64,000 nt of DNA from Spongiivirga sp046524175 (GTDB lineage: Bacteria > Bacteroidota > Bacteroidia > Flavobacteriales > Flavobacteriaceae). Each line of letters begins with the position of its first letter. The stretch's first letter is position 1. Positions 8,173-17,413 of this stretch are shown in pieces. The position numbers were made by a program, and so were the translations under genes. The stretch covers positions 62,001 to 126,000 of the forward strand of contig NZ_JBEFZF010000001.1 in the NCBI RefSeq assembly GCF_046524175.1, given 5' to 3'. The notes below the pieces were generated by a model, which was given only the letters and a program-made list of their open reading frames with translations, ran no database searches and had not been told where the DNA came from.

Positions 8173-11100
8173 ATGAAAACCAATAACACACTAATGCGAC
8201 TTGCATTAATTTGTACGATGCTACTCTCGCTAAGTATTTCAGCGCAAGACAAAAAAGAAGAAGAAGAAAAAAAGACGGACTCAACGAAAATGGCAACAAA
8301 AGAATTGCCTCTTGAGCCGGAACGGAAAATAAAATTTAACACCAAGCAAGGTACATGGATTTCGGTTGATGTACATCCAGATGGTAAAACCATTATTTTC
8401 GATATGATGGGCGATTTGTACACGATTCCTATTGAAGGAGGAAAGGCGACTCGTATAACGGAGGGCATGCCATATGATGTGCACCCTAGATATAGTCCAG
8501 ATGGGAAATCGGTTGTTTTTATATCTGATAAAAGTGGATCGGATAATGTTTGGACAATGGATTTAAAAACCAAAGAACAAACACAATTAACCAAAGACAA
8601 GAATAAATATCACTTTTCGGCAGATTGGACTCCTGATGGCAATTACATAGTTGGCACACGAGGAAGAAGAAACATTAAGCCTTTTATTATTCACAAAGAT
8701 GGTGGGGCAGGCGCTTCCTTGCTAGGAGATCAGAAACCGTTAAAAACTACGGATCCGGCGTTAAGCCATGATGGGGATTTAGTTTATTTTTCAAGTAGAA
8801 GAAATGCATGGAACTACAATGCGCAACTTCCGCAATACCAAATAATGACCTTTAATCGTGAGGATGGTAGTACCGAACGAATTACCAGCCGATATGGTTC
8901 TGCATTTACACCTACTTTATCTAACGATGGTAATTGGATGGTGTATGGTAGTCGTTTTGAGGATGAAACAGGGCTTGTTTTACGCAATTTAAATAATGGT
9001 GATGAGCGTTGGTTAGCATATCCCGTGCAACGGGATGAGCAAGAGTCTATAGGCCCACTGGGTGTGATGCCCGCAATGGCCTTTACGCCTGATAGTAAAA
9101 ACTTTATTGCATCCTATGGAGGTAAAATTTATTCAATTTCAATAGCTAATAATAAGGCGACAGAAATTCCCTTTGAGGTAGATGTTGAATTGGACATGGG
9201 GGCTAAGGTTTATTTTAAATACCCGATTAGTGATGAAAAAGAAGCCTTTGTTACGCAAATTAGAGGTGGTGTACCCTCGCCTGACGGAAAGAAATTGGCG
9301 TTTACCGCTTTGAATAGGTTGTACGTAATGGACCTTCCTAATGGAACACCAAGGCGGTTGACAAAAAATGAATTTACAGAGGCTGATCCTGCATGGTCCC
9401 CTGATGGTAAAAATGTTGTTTTTACTACTTGGAAACAAGGTGGTGGTCACCTATACAAAGTAAATATAAGCGGCAGAGCCAAAGTTGTACAGCTGACCAA
9501 AGTTCCTGGAATTTATAGCAATCCCGAATGGTCATATCGTTCTAACCGTATTGCTTTTGTAAAAGGAAGTGCCCAGTCTTATAATGATGCTATAGGTCCC
9601 TTTGCTTCGGGAGCACAAGAAGAATTAGCATGGGTATCTTCAAATGGTGGCGATATTAATGTAATAGGAAGGTCTAAAGGGAGAGGAAATCCACATTTTG
9701 CAAAAGTAAACGATCGTATTTATTTAAACCATTTTCAGAATGGATTGATCTCTATCCGTTGGGATGATACCGATGAAAAATCTCATTTAAAGGTTACGGG
9801 TATTACCACTTTTGGTTCTTCAGATGTATTTGGTAAGGATCATGGTCATGCTGCTTTACCAACACATGAAGAAGGTTGGATGGAAAATAATAAGGCATCG
9901 CGACCTACAGAAATAAGAATTTCTCCTGATGGCACTCATGCGTTGGCACACATTAATAATGATATTTATTCTGTAATCATTCCTAAAATTGGTAAAACAC
10001 CTTCGATCTCATTAGCAAAGGCTGATGCCGCTGCTTTTCCAGCTAGAAAACTGACGATCATGGGAGGAGAGTTCCCTACCTGGAGCGACAATAGTAAAAA
10101 AGTACATTGGTCATTAGGAGCCAGTCATTTTATTTATGATTTGGATAAAGGAAAGGCCTTTGTTGATAGTTTGAAGCTGGCTAAAAAGAAAGAAAAAGAA
10201 CTTAAGGAAGCCGAAAAGAAAAAGGATAGCACCGAAAAGAAAGAAGATAAAAAAGCTGAAAAGGATAAGGATAAGAAAAAAGAAAAACCAAAATTCAAGG
10301 CGGACGAGTATAAAATAAAGGTGCCGTATCAACGAGCAATGGCTAATGGTACTGTCTTGCTGAAAGGCGGTCGTATTATAACAATGAAAGGAGATCAGGT
10401 GATTGAAAATGGGGATATCCTTATTGTAAATAATCGTATTAAAAATGTTGGGACATCCGGTAGTTTTAGTATTCCATCTGGGGCAAAGACTATTGATGTT
10501 TCAGGTAAAACTTTAACACCTGGATTTGTAGACACCCACGCCCATATGTGGCCTAACTGGGGTATTCATAAAAACCAGATATGGATATATTCTGCTAATC
10601 TTGCTTATGGTGTAACGACGACTCGTGACCCGCAGACAGCTACTACTGACGTTTTAACCTATGCCGATATGGTTGAAGCTGGTATGATGCACGGACCTCG
10701 AGTTTATAGTACCGGACCCGGACTAGGTTTCTGGGGATATAACATTAAAAGTTTAGAACATGCTAAAGATGTTTTAAAGCAGTATAGCGAATACTACAAT
10801 ACAAAAACTATTAAAATGTATTTGGTTGGTAATCGTCAGCAGCGTCAATGGGTGATTATGGCTTGTAAGGAACTTAGTTTAATGCCAACTACGGAAGGTG
10901 GTCTTGACTTTAAGCGCAACATGGTGAATATGATCGATGGTTATCCTGGACACGAACATTCGTTGCCGATATATCCTATTTATAAAGATGTAATACAAAC
11001 CGCAGCTGAATCGGACATGGCAGTTACACCCACCTTGTTGGTTTCGTATGGTGGGCCTTGGGCTGAGAATTATTATTACTCAAGAGAGAATCCGTATCAC

Positions 11101-11604
11101 GATAAAAAACTGCAATATTTTACACCTTATGAAGAGTTAGCTCAAAAATCTAGAAGAAGACCAGGATGGTTTATGGATGAAGAGCATGTGTTTAAAAAGC
11201 ATGCCGAGTTTATGAAAGATTTTGTGGAAGCAGGAGGTACTGGAGGTGTTGGAAGTCACGGACAGTTACAAGGTCTCGGTTTTCATTGGGAGTTGTGGTC
11301 AGTAGCAAGTGGCGGAATGAAAAATCACGATGCATTAAAAGTGGGCACTATTCACGGGGCAAGGGCTATCGGGTTAGATAATGATCTAGGTAGTCTAGAA
11401 GCAGGTAAATTAGCTGATATTGTTATTATGGAGAAGAATCCGTTAGAAAACTTAAGAAATACTAATACCATTACTCATGTGGTAAAAGATGGTGTGGTTT
11501 ATGACGCCAATACGCTTGATGAGGTAGCTCCGGTGGCTAAAAAGGCGCCAATATTCCATTGGCAAATGAAAAGACCAAGCGGCATTCCGGGGATGAAGAA
11601 ATAG
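8173..11604 (+). CDS. Exported TolB-like propeller / amidohydrolase fusion protein
   Basis: Start at ATG 8173 gives a signal peptide (MKTNNTLMRLALICTMLLS...SISA) and about 1143 residues. Residues ~50-650 are WD40/PD40-like propeller repeats (repeated YSPDGKSVVFIS, WTPDGNYIV, WSPDGKNVVFTT). Residues ~670-720 are a highly charged Lys/Glu/Asp linker. Residues ~730-1130 are a metal-dependent amidohydrolase with the metal-binding DTHAHMWPNW, then PGHEHSLPIYP, GGVGSHGQLQGLGFHWEL and the closing GSLEAGKLADIVIMEKNPLENL. It is likely a periplasmic hydrolase of cyclic amide or peptide-like compounds. The substrate is unknown. The closest annotations would read amidohydrolase family protein. It is a single gene with its own terminator. 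Confidence 0.9.
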   Translation: MKTNNTLMRLALICTMLLSLSISAQDKKEEEEKKTDSTKMATKELPLEPERKIKFNTKQGTWISVDVHPDGKTIIFDMMGDLYTIPIEGGKATRITEGMPYDVHPRYSPDGKSVVFISDKSGSDNVWTMDLKTKEQTQLTKDKNKYHFSADWTPDGNYIVGTRGRRNIKPFIIHKDGGAGASLLGDQKPLKTTDPALSHDGDLVYFSSRRNAWNYNAQLPQYQIMTFNREDGSTERITSRYGSAFTPTLSNDGNWMVYGSRFEDETGLVLRNLNNGDERWLAYPVQRDEQESIGPLGVMPAMAFTPDSKNFIASYGGKIYSISIANNKATEIPFEVDVELDMGAKVYFKYPISDEKEAFVTQIRGGVPSPDGKKLAFTALNRLYVMDLPNGTPRRLTKNEFTEADPAWSPDGKNVVFTTWKQGGGHLYKVNISGRAKVVQLTKVPGIYSNPEWSYRSNRIAFVKGSAQSYNDAIGPFASGAQEELAWVSSNGGDINVIGRSKGRGNPHFAKVNDRIYLNHFQNGLISIRWDDTDEKSHLKVTGITTFGSSDVFGKDHGHAALPTHEEGWMENNKASRPTEIRISPDGTHALAHINNDIYSVIIPKIGKTPSISLAKADAAAFPARKLTIMGGEFPTWSDNSKKVHWSLGASHFIYDLDKGKAFVDSLKLAKKKEKELKEAEKKKDSTEKKEDKKAEKDKDKKKEKPKFKADEYKIKVPYQRAMANGTVLLKGGRIITMKGDQVIENGDILIVNNRIKNVGTSGSFSIPSGAKTIDVSGKTLTPGFVDTHAHMWPNWGIHKNQIWIYSANLAYGVTTTRDPQTATTDVLTYADMVEAGMMHGPRVYSTGPGLGFWGYNIKSLEHAKDVLKQYSEYYNTKTIKMYLVGNRQQRQWVIMACKELSLMPTTEGGLDFKRNMVNMIDGYPGHEHSLPIYPIYKDVIQTAAESDMAVTPTLLVSYGGPWAENYYYSRENPYHDKKLQYFTPYEELAQKSRRRPGWFMDEEHVFKKHAEFMKDFVEAGGTGGVGSHGQLQGLGFHWELWSVASGGMKNHDALKVGTIHGARAIGLDNDLGSLEAGKLADIVIMEKNPLENLRNTNTITHVVKDGVVYDANTLDEVAPVAKKAPIFHWQMKRPSGIPGMKK

Positions 11605-11630
11605 TTTTAAATATAGAAAATGTTTGTTTA

Positions 11631-11667
11631 AACCTGCAAGACCCTTGGGTCCTTGTAGGTTTTTTCA
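11631..11667 (+). terminator. Intrinsic terminator between convergent genes
   Basis: AACCTGCAAGACCC and GGGTCCTTGTAGGTT form a long stem with a TT loop, followed by TTTTTTCATTTT. It ends the amidohydrolase transcript and may also stop the convergent GNAT transcript. Confidence 0.85.
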
Positions 11668-11676
11668 TTTTAAAAA

Positions 11677-12123
11677 TTAAATGTCAGGGTTTTTCCAGAA
11701 AAAGTGAAGGTCAGGATCGGCTTCCCAACCTAAATGTTTGTATAATTCTTGTGCAGGGTTATGCGTTTCTGTTTGAAGTACTAACCCTTTATAACCCTTT
11801 TTCTTGCAGAATTCTTTAGCAGCGTTTAACAAAGCTGTCCCTACACCTTTACTCCGTGTTTCTGGATTTACAAACAAATCGTTTAGCACATACATGGGTT
11901 GAGCAGTTACTGATGAAAAAATAGGAAAAAGCTGTGTAAATCCTAGCGGATTATGATCGTCATCCAGTGCTAATAGAACGGTAGATTCATTGTTTTTTAT
12001 TCGATCTTGTATGAATTTTCTTGAACCTTCTAAATCGCTTTTTTGTTTATAGAAAACGCGATAGGCATCGAATAGGGGAGAAACCAAATCGATGTGATCG
12101 TTATTTGCAAATACAATTTGCAT
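11677..12123 (-). CDS. GNAT family N-acetyltransferase
   Basis: 148 residues with a complete GNAT fold: an N-terminal substrate region (HIDLVSPLFDAYRVFYKQ), the central strand YVLNDLFVNPETRSKGVGTALL, where RSKGVG is the acetyl-CoA pyrophosphate-binding Q/RxxGxG/A motif, and the C-terminal AAKEFCKKKGYKGLVLQT...AQELYKHLGWE. It transfers an acetyl group from acetyl-CoA to an amine. The acceptor is not predictable. It is 5 bases downstream of the coiled-coil membrane protein gene, so they are probably cotranscribed. Confidence 0.88.
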   Translation of the reverse strand: MQIVFANNDHIDLVSPLFDAYRVFYKQKSDLEGSRKFIQDRIKNNESTVLLALDDDHNPLGFTQLFPIFSSVTAQPMYVLNDLFVNPETRSKGVGTALLNAAKEFCKKKGYKGLVLQTETHNPAQELYKHLGWEADPDLHFFWKNPDI

Positions 12124-12128
12124 AGCTT

Positions 12129-12734
12129 CTAGCTTTTTCCGGCTTTCTGCTTGTTGATCTCGTCCTGTAGTTGGCGACGAACCTTTTGCTCACGTTCTAA
12201 GGCACGGCTGCGATGTGCCTCAAACTCTTCTTCAACCTCACTAAGTTTAGCACGCGCTTGTTGTGTAATTAGGTTACTGTTTCTATACTTATATACAAAC
12301 CATACTAATAAACCAATGAGTACTGCGATAATTCCCCATAAAAGAGCATTATACCCGGATTTACTCATTAAAATACCTAAGAATGATATGCTGTCTTTTT
12401 CTTTGTTGGTTTGTTCTAACGTTTGGTTGGTGTTAGCAAGCTCTGTTTTTAAATTGTTAATCTGATTTTGTTGCGCAGTTATGGTGTTTTTACCTTCATT
12501 TATGGAAGCACGCATCACCTTAAGGGTGTCCAGTACGTTAGCTTTCATTTTATTGGCCATAAACCTCTTGATCATCTCATATTCCTGATAATTAGGAGAT
12601 TTTTTTAGAAGCCATGTTAACTGACTTTCTATCGTGCCACCATCTAACGACCCTTCAACAGGAGTGGTTTGGGCTTGAAGTCCGGTACTAAATGAAATAA
12701 CTAAAAATAGGAGTATGAGTTTGAAAAATTTCAT
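12129..12734 (-). CDS. Exported single-pass membrane protein with coiled coils
   Basis: 201 residues: a signal peptide (MKFFKLILLFLVISFSTGLQAQ), a helical part with coiled-coil heptads (NTITAQQNQINNLKTELANT, EQTNKEKDS), one transmembrane helix (ALLWGIIAVLIGLLVWFVY), and a charged Glu/Arg-rich C-terminal coiled coil (KLSEVEEEFEAHRSRALE, REQKVRRQLQDEINKQK). It looks like an inner-membrane anchor with domains on both sides. Flavobacterial homologues are sometimes labelled tRNA (guanine-N1)-methyltransferase, but I see no methyltransferase motif, so I do not use that name. Function unknown. Confidence 0.75.
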   Translation of the reverse strand: MKFFKLILLFLVISFSTGLQAQTTPVEGSLDGGTIESQLTWLLKKSPNYQEYEMIKRFMANKMKANVLDTLKVMRASINEGKNTITAQQNQINNLKTELANTNQTLEQTNKEKDSISFLGILMSKSGYNALLWGIIAVLIGLLVWFVYKYRNSNLITQQARAKLSEVEEEFEAHRSRALEREQKVRRQLQDEINKQKAGKS

Positions 12735-12882
12735 GCTAACGGATAAATCTAAAATAAATTGTAAAGGTTAATGTTAAATTTTTTATTATAACGAGTGCCA
12801 CATTAACTTATTGTAAAAATACGTACTAATAGCATAATATGGATGTTTATAACAGCTTTCTTATTTGATTTATAAAACAAAA

Positions 12883-12917
12883 AATCCGCAACACATTAAA
12901 AATCAGTGCTGCGGATT
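12883..12917 (-). terminator. Intrinsic terminator downstream of gap
   Basis: AATCCGCA (12883-12890) pairs with TGCGGATT (12910-12917), with extra ACAC/GTG pairing inside. It lies 21 bases after the gap stop codon on the minus strand. Confidence 0.8.
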
Positions 12918-12937
12918 GTATTTAAAATTCAAATTTA

Positions 12938-14389
12938 CTAGTAATATGTAAATCGCCTTACTTTACTAATATATTTAGCTAGTCGAATCACTTGGTGACT
13001 ATACCCATACTCATTGTCATACCAAATATATAGTACTGCATTTTTACCATTTTCTGTTACAATGGTTGCATTACTGTCATAAATGGCAGGTTGTGAAGAG
13101 CCCACTATATCTGATGATACCAACTCGTTGTCTAAAGAATATTTTATTTGTTCAACAAGATCACCTTCTAGCGCATATTTTTTCATAATGGTATTTAAAG
13201 CATCCTTGGATGTGCTGTTACCCAATTCTAATTTCAAAATTGCTAATGATCCGTTTGGTACGGGTACGCGAATAGCATTTGATGTTAACTTTCCTTCTAA
13301 AGATGGTAACGCTTTTGCTACAGCTTGACCTGCTCCTGTCTCGGTAATGACCATATTCAAAGCCGCGGCACGACCTCGGCGGTATTTTTTATGCATATTG
13401 TCTACCAGGTTTTGATCGTTGGTATATGCATGTATGGTTTCTAAATGACCACTTACTACGCCTAATGAGTCTTCTACCGCTTTTAAAATAGGGGTAATAG
13501 CATTTGTGGTGCAAGAAGCAGCGGAAAAAATATCAACTTGATCAGGGTCGTAGTTCGTGTGGTTTACACCATGTACAATATTTGGTACGCCTTTGCCAGG
13601 AGCTGTTAATAGTACTTTATCAATTCCTTTTGCTTTTAAATGACGACTAAGCGCTTCCTTATCTCTAAAAGCACCCGTATTATCAATAACCAAAGCATTT
13701 TGAATACCTAGTTTGGTATAGTCAATATCTTCCGGATTGTTCGCTGAGATAATGTTTACAGTGGTCCCATTAATGATTAATGCTTTTTTCTCGAAATCGG
13801 TAATTACGGTGCCAGAAAATTCTCCGTGAATAGAATCTCCGCGAAGTAAGGAGGCTCTTTTTTCCAACACATCTTCAGTAATGGCTCCTCTTGTTACAAT
13901 TGCACGAAGTCTCATTTGACTCCCTTTTCCGGTTTTTGCCATTAGCTCACGTGCTACCAAGCGACCAATTCTGCCAAAACCATATAGAACCACATCTTTT
14001 GGCTTGATGTCTTCATCTCTATTGGCATTTTTAAGCTTGTTGAGCACAAAAGACTTTACATTGTCATGCTTATCATCTTCCAGATGATATTCATAAGTAA
14101 GTTTGCCAATGTCTAGCTTTGCCGGAGGCAACTTAATTTGATGAATAGCTTGCGCTATTTCGACGGAATCAAAAATTGAAATTGGCTTTTGAACGAACTC
14201 GCCGGCATATTCATGTAAATTGATAATTTCGCTTACATTTTTGTCGATTAGTTGGTTTCTAAATAGTACGAGTTCAATTGATTTATCATACCAAAGATCG
14301 CTTACTATTTTAATAAACTCTACCGTAGCCCGGCGGCGGTCCGCTTGAAACGCTAGTTCTTTTTCGTAAGTGTCATTTGCACTACCCAT
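12938..14389 (-). CDS. gap: Glyceraldehyde-3-phosphate dehydrogenase, N-terminally extended form
   Basis: 483 residues. Residues ~125-480 are a full GAPDH: the NAD-binding start VLYGFGRIGRLVARELM, the catalytic cysteine in SAASCTTNAITPILK, HAYTNDQNLVDNMHKKYRRGRAAALNMV, and the C-terminal WYDNEYGYSHQVIRL. Residues 1-124 are an extension (MGSANDTYEKELAFQADRR...) absent from classical 330-residue GAPDHs but usual in a Bacteroidota subgroup. It interconverts glyceraldehyde-3-phosphate and 1,3-bisphosphoglycerate. Whether it works mainly in glycolysis or gluconeogenesis cannot be told from sequence. A minus-strand -7 like TACTTTTG (14428-14421) lies 32 bases upstream. Confidence 0.95.
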   Translation of the reverse strand: MGSANDTYEKELAFQADRRRATVEFIKIVSDLWYDKSIELVLFRNQLIDKNVSEIINLHEYAGEFVQKPISIFDSVEIAQAIHQIKLPPAKLDIGKLTYEYHLEDDKHDNVKSFVLNKLKNANRDEDIKPKDVVLYGFGRIGRLVARELMAKTGKGSQMRLRAIVTRGAITEDVLEKRASLLRGDSIHGEFSGTVITDFEKKALIINGTTVNIISANNPEDIDYTKLGIQNALVIDNTGAFRDKEALSRHLKAKGIDKVLLTAPGKGVPNIVHGVNHTNYDPDQVDIFSAASCTTNAITPILKAVEDSLGVVSGHLETIHAYTNDQNLVDNMHKKYRRGRAAALNMVITETGAGQAVAKALPSLEGKLTSNAIRVPVPNGSLAILKLELGNSTSKDALNTIMKKYALEGDLVEQIKYSLDNELVSSDIVGSSQPAIYDSNATIVTENGKNAVLYIWYDNEYGYSHQVIRLAKYISKVRRFTYY

Positions 14390-14470
14390 TGTGAAAAGAT
14401 TGTTGTGTTTAAATTTTGCGCAAAAGTATAAATTTCAAACGTTTTCGGGCTTAAAAATGATTAAAATTAA

Positions 14471-14504
14471 AATCCCTCGATAAACAACCGTTTATCGAGG
14501 GATT
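14471..14504 (-). terminator. Intrinsic terminator downstream of the HtrA-type protease gene
   Basis: A 15-bp perfect stem, AATCCCTCGATAAAC paired with GTTTATCGAGGGATT around a 4-base loop, with T-rich flanks on the minus strand. It lies 24 bases after the protease stop codon. Confidence 0.9.
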
Positions 14505-14527
14505 TTGACTTAAACTCTTTTCCTTAA

Positions 14528-15958
14528 TTAATCTCTGAATATATATCGTTCAGCTTCTAACTGCCGATTCAAAAATGTAATCTTTTCTAGTTTATCTTGA
14601 ATATTTTTCTTTTTTAATTTTTCTATATCTCTAATCGAGTTGATCTTTGTTCCGTTAATTTCTGTAAGAATATATCCGGTGCTAACATCTGTAGATCTAT
14701 TAATAACTGAACCTTTATCAAGGTCGTTTACAATAACTCCATTTTCAATATTATATTTCTCTTTGTTATCCGCTGATATATTGCGAAGCTTCATTCCTAG
14801 AAAGTCCACTTCAAAAATATCAAATTTTGAAAGGGTTACGGGTAATTCAACACGTCTTCCATCCCGATCGATGACAACATTTAAGGTTTCATTAGGTCTT
14901 TTAGAATTCAGATACCCAGTTAAATCAGCGAACTTTCTAATGCGAACGCGGTCAATCTTTTTAATAACGTCTCCTGTTTTGATGCCTCCTTTATCAGCGC
15001 CGGAGTTTACTTCAACACCAGCAACATAAACGCCTTCTAATTCATCGATACCTTTCTCAACTGCTTCTGGTGAGTTTCTATTAATCGTTGTAATACCAAG
15101 CACACCTTTCTGTACATTCCCAAATTCTAGTAAATCATCTACTACTTTCTTGGCAATATTGGAGGGTACTGCAAACGAATATCCTACAAACGATCCGGTT
15201 TGTGATGTAATTGCCGTATTAATTCCAATAAGATCACCATTTGTATTCACTAAAGCACCACCGCTGTTTCCGGGGTTAACCGCTGCATCAGTTTGTAAAA
15301 ATGATTGATTTTGCTGGTCAAATTCGTTTAAATCACGTGCTTTAGCACTTATAATGCCTGCTGTAACCGTCGATGTCAAATTAAAAGGATTACCAACTGC
15401 AAGCACCCATTCTCCTACACGTACATTATCCGAATCTCCAAATGCAATGAAATTCAAGTCACTATCGGCTTCTATTTTTAAAACCGCTATATCAGTTTTA
15501 GGATCGGAACCTACTAAAATTGCCGGATACGATTTGTTGTTATTCAGCGTAACTTCTAATTCATCAGCGCCTTCGATAACGTGATTGTTGGTAATAATAT
15601 GACCATCTGGAGAAATAATCACTCCTGAACCAGATCCTTCTCTTACTCTAGACTTTGAACTTCTACCGTAAAAGAAATCGTAAATAGGATTGGAAGCCGA
15701 GCCTGTAGCTCTATTTTTTACATGAACAACACTATTTACAGTTTTTTCTGCAGCATTGGTAAAATCAATACCATCGATCGCGGCTGACTTTATCCGGGTG
15801 TTATTTGTTGAATAGGTTGTGGGTATAAAGGTAGACTCCGTCTGGCTTATAGTTTGCGCTTCTTGCGGTTTTTCTTTCTCTAAGGCAATTTTATAAAAGC
15901 CTAAGGTAAAAGCCCCTCCAATAATTGATGCCAAAATCAATGTCGATAATTTCTTCAT
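14528..15958 (-). CDS. HtrA/Deg family periplasmic serine protease
   Basis: 476 residues. An N-terminal signal anchor (LSTLILASIIGGAFTLGFYK) targets the periplasm. The trypsin-like domain has the full catalytic triad: His in IITNNHVIEG, Asp in DPKTDIAVLKIE, and Ser in DAAVNPGNSGGALVNTNG. Two PDZ domains follow (KGVLGITTINRNSP...GADKGGIKTGDVIKKI and the degenerate VDFLGMKLRNIS...SVINRSTDVSTGYILTEI). It degrades or refolds damaged envelope proteins, the role of DegP/DegQ. It is monocistronic, divergent from dapF, with its own terminator. Confidence 0.93.
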   Translation of the reverse strand: MKKLSTLILASIIGGAFTLGFYKIALEKEKPQEAQTISQTESTFIPTTYSTNNTRIKSAAIDGIDFTNAAEKTVNSVVHVKNRATGSASNPIYDFFYGRSSKSRVREGSGSGVIISPDGHIITNNHVIEGADELEVTLNNNKSYPAILVGSDPKTDIAVLKIEADSDLNFIAFGDSDNVRVGEWVLAVGNPFNLTSTVTAGIISAKARDLNEFDQQNQSFLQTDAAVNPGNSGGALVNTNGDLIGINTAITSQTGSFVGYSFAVPSNIAKKVVDDLLEFGNVQKGVLGITTINRNSPEAVEKGIDELEGVYVAGVEVNSGADKGGIKTGDVIKKIDRVRIRKFADLTGYLNSKRPNETLNVVIDRDGRRVELPVTLSKFDIFEVDFLGMKLRNISADNKEKYNIENGVIVNDLDKGSVINRSTDVSTGYILTEINGTKINSIRDIEKLKKKNIQDKLEKITFLNRQLEAERYIFRD

Positions 15959-16062
15959 TTTCTTTTTTTAGGTTTTACAATCTAGTATGTAGTCGAATTT
16001 AACATTTAAAATTACTTGAATATTGTATTTGGTTCTCAACTTTAACCACACTTTAACAAGCA

Positions 16063-16091
16063 TTGGTCCGCAGCAATAATTTGTACATTTG
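16063..16091 (+). promoter_or_regulatory. Bacteroidota-type promoter for the dapF operon
   Basis: TTG (16063-16065), 18-base spacer, TACATTTG (16084-16091): a very good match to TTG-N19-TAnnTTTG, 17 bases upstream of the dapF ATG. The mRNA leader would be only about 10-13 bases. Confidence 0.75.
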
Positions 16092-16108
16092 CACTTCTAA
16101 ATTTTATA

Positions 16109-16894
16109 ATGAACATTACTTTTTACAAATATCAGGGTACTGGTAACGATTTCATCTTAATTGATAATCGACACTATCAATTGCCCCAAAGCGATACCGA
16201 GACCGTCGCACATTTATGCGATCGAAAATTTGGTGTAGGTGCAGATGGTCTTATTTTTCTAGAAAATGACGAATCGTCAGATTTCAGAATGGTGTATTAT
16301 AATGCCGATGGAAACCAGAGTACTATGTGTGGAAATGGCGGAAGATGTATCGTAGCCTTTGCTAAATTTTTGGGTGTTATTGAAAGCAAATGCTGTTTTA
16401 ATGCTATAGATGGACTTCATTACGCCACCATAAATGATGATTATGTAGAGTTGCAAATGCAAGATGTTAGTGATATACAGCGATACGCTAATCACCTTTT
16501 TCTGGATACTGGTTCACCACATCATGTGCAAATGGAGAGTGATCTTGACGACCTTGATATTAAAAACAAAGGAGCTAATATCCGGTATGGAGAGCTTTAT
16601 GGAAAAGCTGGTATTAATGTGAATTTTGTAAACAAATTAGATGATTCGCACTTTAGAGTACGGACTTATGAACGAGGGGTGGAAGATGAAACCTTATCTT
16701 GTGGTACGGGTGTTACTGCGGTTGCTATTGCTATGAATTATCAGGGTAATACCAGTGCTGAAAGTATTACCTTAGAATCAGAAGGAGGACCATTACAAGT
16801 ATCTTTTGAACGTGATGGTGACATCTACAAAAAAGTCTTTTTAAAAGGACCGGCAGTACAAGTATTTAAAGGTGAAGTCAATTGGAAACTTTAA
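16109..16894 (+). CDS. dapF: Diaminopimelate epimerase
   Basis: 261 residues. It converts LL- to meso-diaminopimelate by a two-base mechanism, in lysine and peptidoglycan synthesis. Both catalytic cysteines are present: the first in MCGNGGRCIVAFA (about residue 73) and the second in DETLSCGTGVTAVAIAM (about residue 199). The start MNITFYKYQGTGNDFILID is the canonical N-terminus. It heads a plus-strand run with a GNAT gene (13-base overlap) and mltG, so DAP supply and glycan-strand processing genes are cotranscribed, which fits a cell-wall operon. Confidence 0.96.
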   Translation: MNITFYKYQGTGNDFILIDNRHYQLPQSDTETVAHLCDRKFGVGADGLIFLENDESSDFRMVYYNADGNQSTMCGNGGRCIVAFAKFLGVIESKCCFNAIDGLHYATINDDYVELQMQDVSDIQRYANHLFLDTGSPHHVQMESDLDDLDIKNKGANIRYGELYGKAGINVNFVNKLDDSHFRVRTYERGVEDETLSCGTGVTAVAIAMNYQGNTSAESITLESEGGPLQVSFERDGDIYKKVFLKGPAVQVFKGEVNWKL

Positions 16895-17403
16895 AAGGGA
16901 AGCATATTAACCTTAGGGCACTTGAGCCTGAAGATCTTGAATTTCTCGAAATTATTGAGAATGATGAAAGCATATGGGAAGTAAGTCATACGCAAACTCC
17001 ATATTCATCGTATATTTTAAAGGAGTACTTAAAAAATTGCCACAAAGATATTTATGAGGTAAAGCAGCTTCGGTTGGTGATTGATCACAACGAAAGGGCT
17101 ATTGGCTTGATCGATCTTTTCGATTTTGACCCCAAAAATAGAAGGGTTGGAGTTGGAGTGATTATCGCAGAAAATGAAAATAGAAATAAAGGTTTCGGCA
17201 AAGAGGCAGTGCAACTTTTAATTGATTACACATTTACCTATTTAGGAGTGCATCAATTGTATTGTAATATTGCCGAAGATAATACTAATAGTATTCGGCT
17301 TTTTGAATCATGTGGTTTTATAAAGTCAGGTTTGAAGAAAGACTGGAATTTTGTAGGTGGAGTTTTTAAAAATGAACTATTATTTCAATTAATAAAATCA
17401 TAA
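16882..17403 (+). CDS. GNAT family N-acetyltransferase
   Basis: 173 residues from a TTG start that overlaps the end of dapF by 13 bases. The resulting METLKGKHINLRALEPEDL is the typical opening of RimJ/RimL-like acetyltransferases. The acetyl-CoA motif is VGVGVIIAENENRNKGFGKE, and the C-terminal pattern LGVHQLYCNIAEDNTNSIRL then FESCGF is characteristic. It acetylates an unknown amine, perhaps a protein N-terminus or a polyamine. The overlap and the mltG gene 10 bases later show operon organisation. The TTG start is the only in-frame choice that keeps the first strand. Confidence 0.88.
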   Translation: METLKGKHINLRALEPEDLEFLEIIENDESIWEVSHTQTPYSSYILKEYLKNCHKDIYEVKQLRLVIDHNERAIGLIDLFDFDPKNRRVGVGVIIAENENRNKGFGKEAVQLLIDYTFTYLGVHQLYCNIAEDNTNSIRLFESCGFIKSGLKKDWNFVGGVFKNELLFQLIKS

Positions 17404-17413
17404 CCCCAATATT

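Noticed and set aside
12129..12734. tRNA (guanine-N1)-methyltransferase
   Set aside because: This label circulates for homologues, but the protein is a signal-peptide, coiled-coil, single-TM protein without SPOUT or SAM motifs. The real trmD is at 7340-8014.
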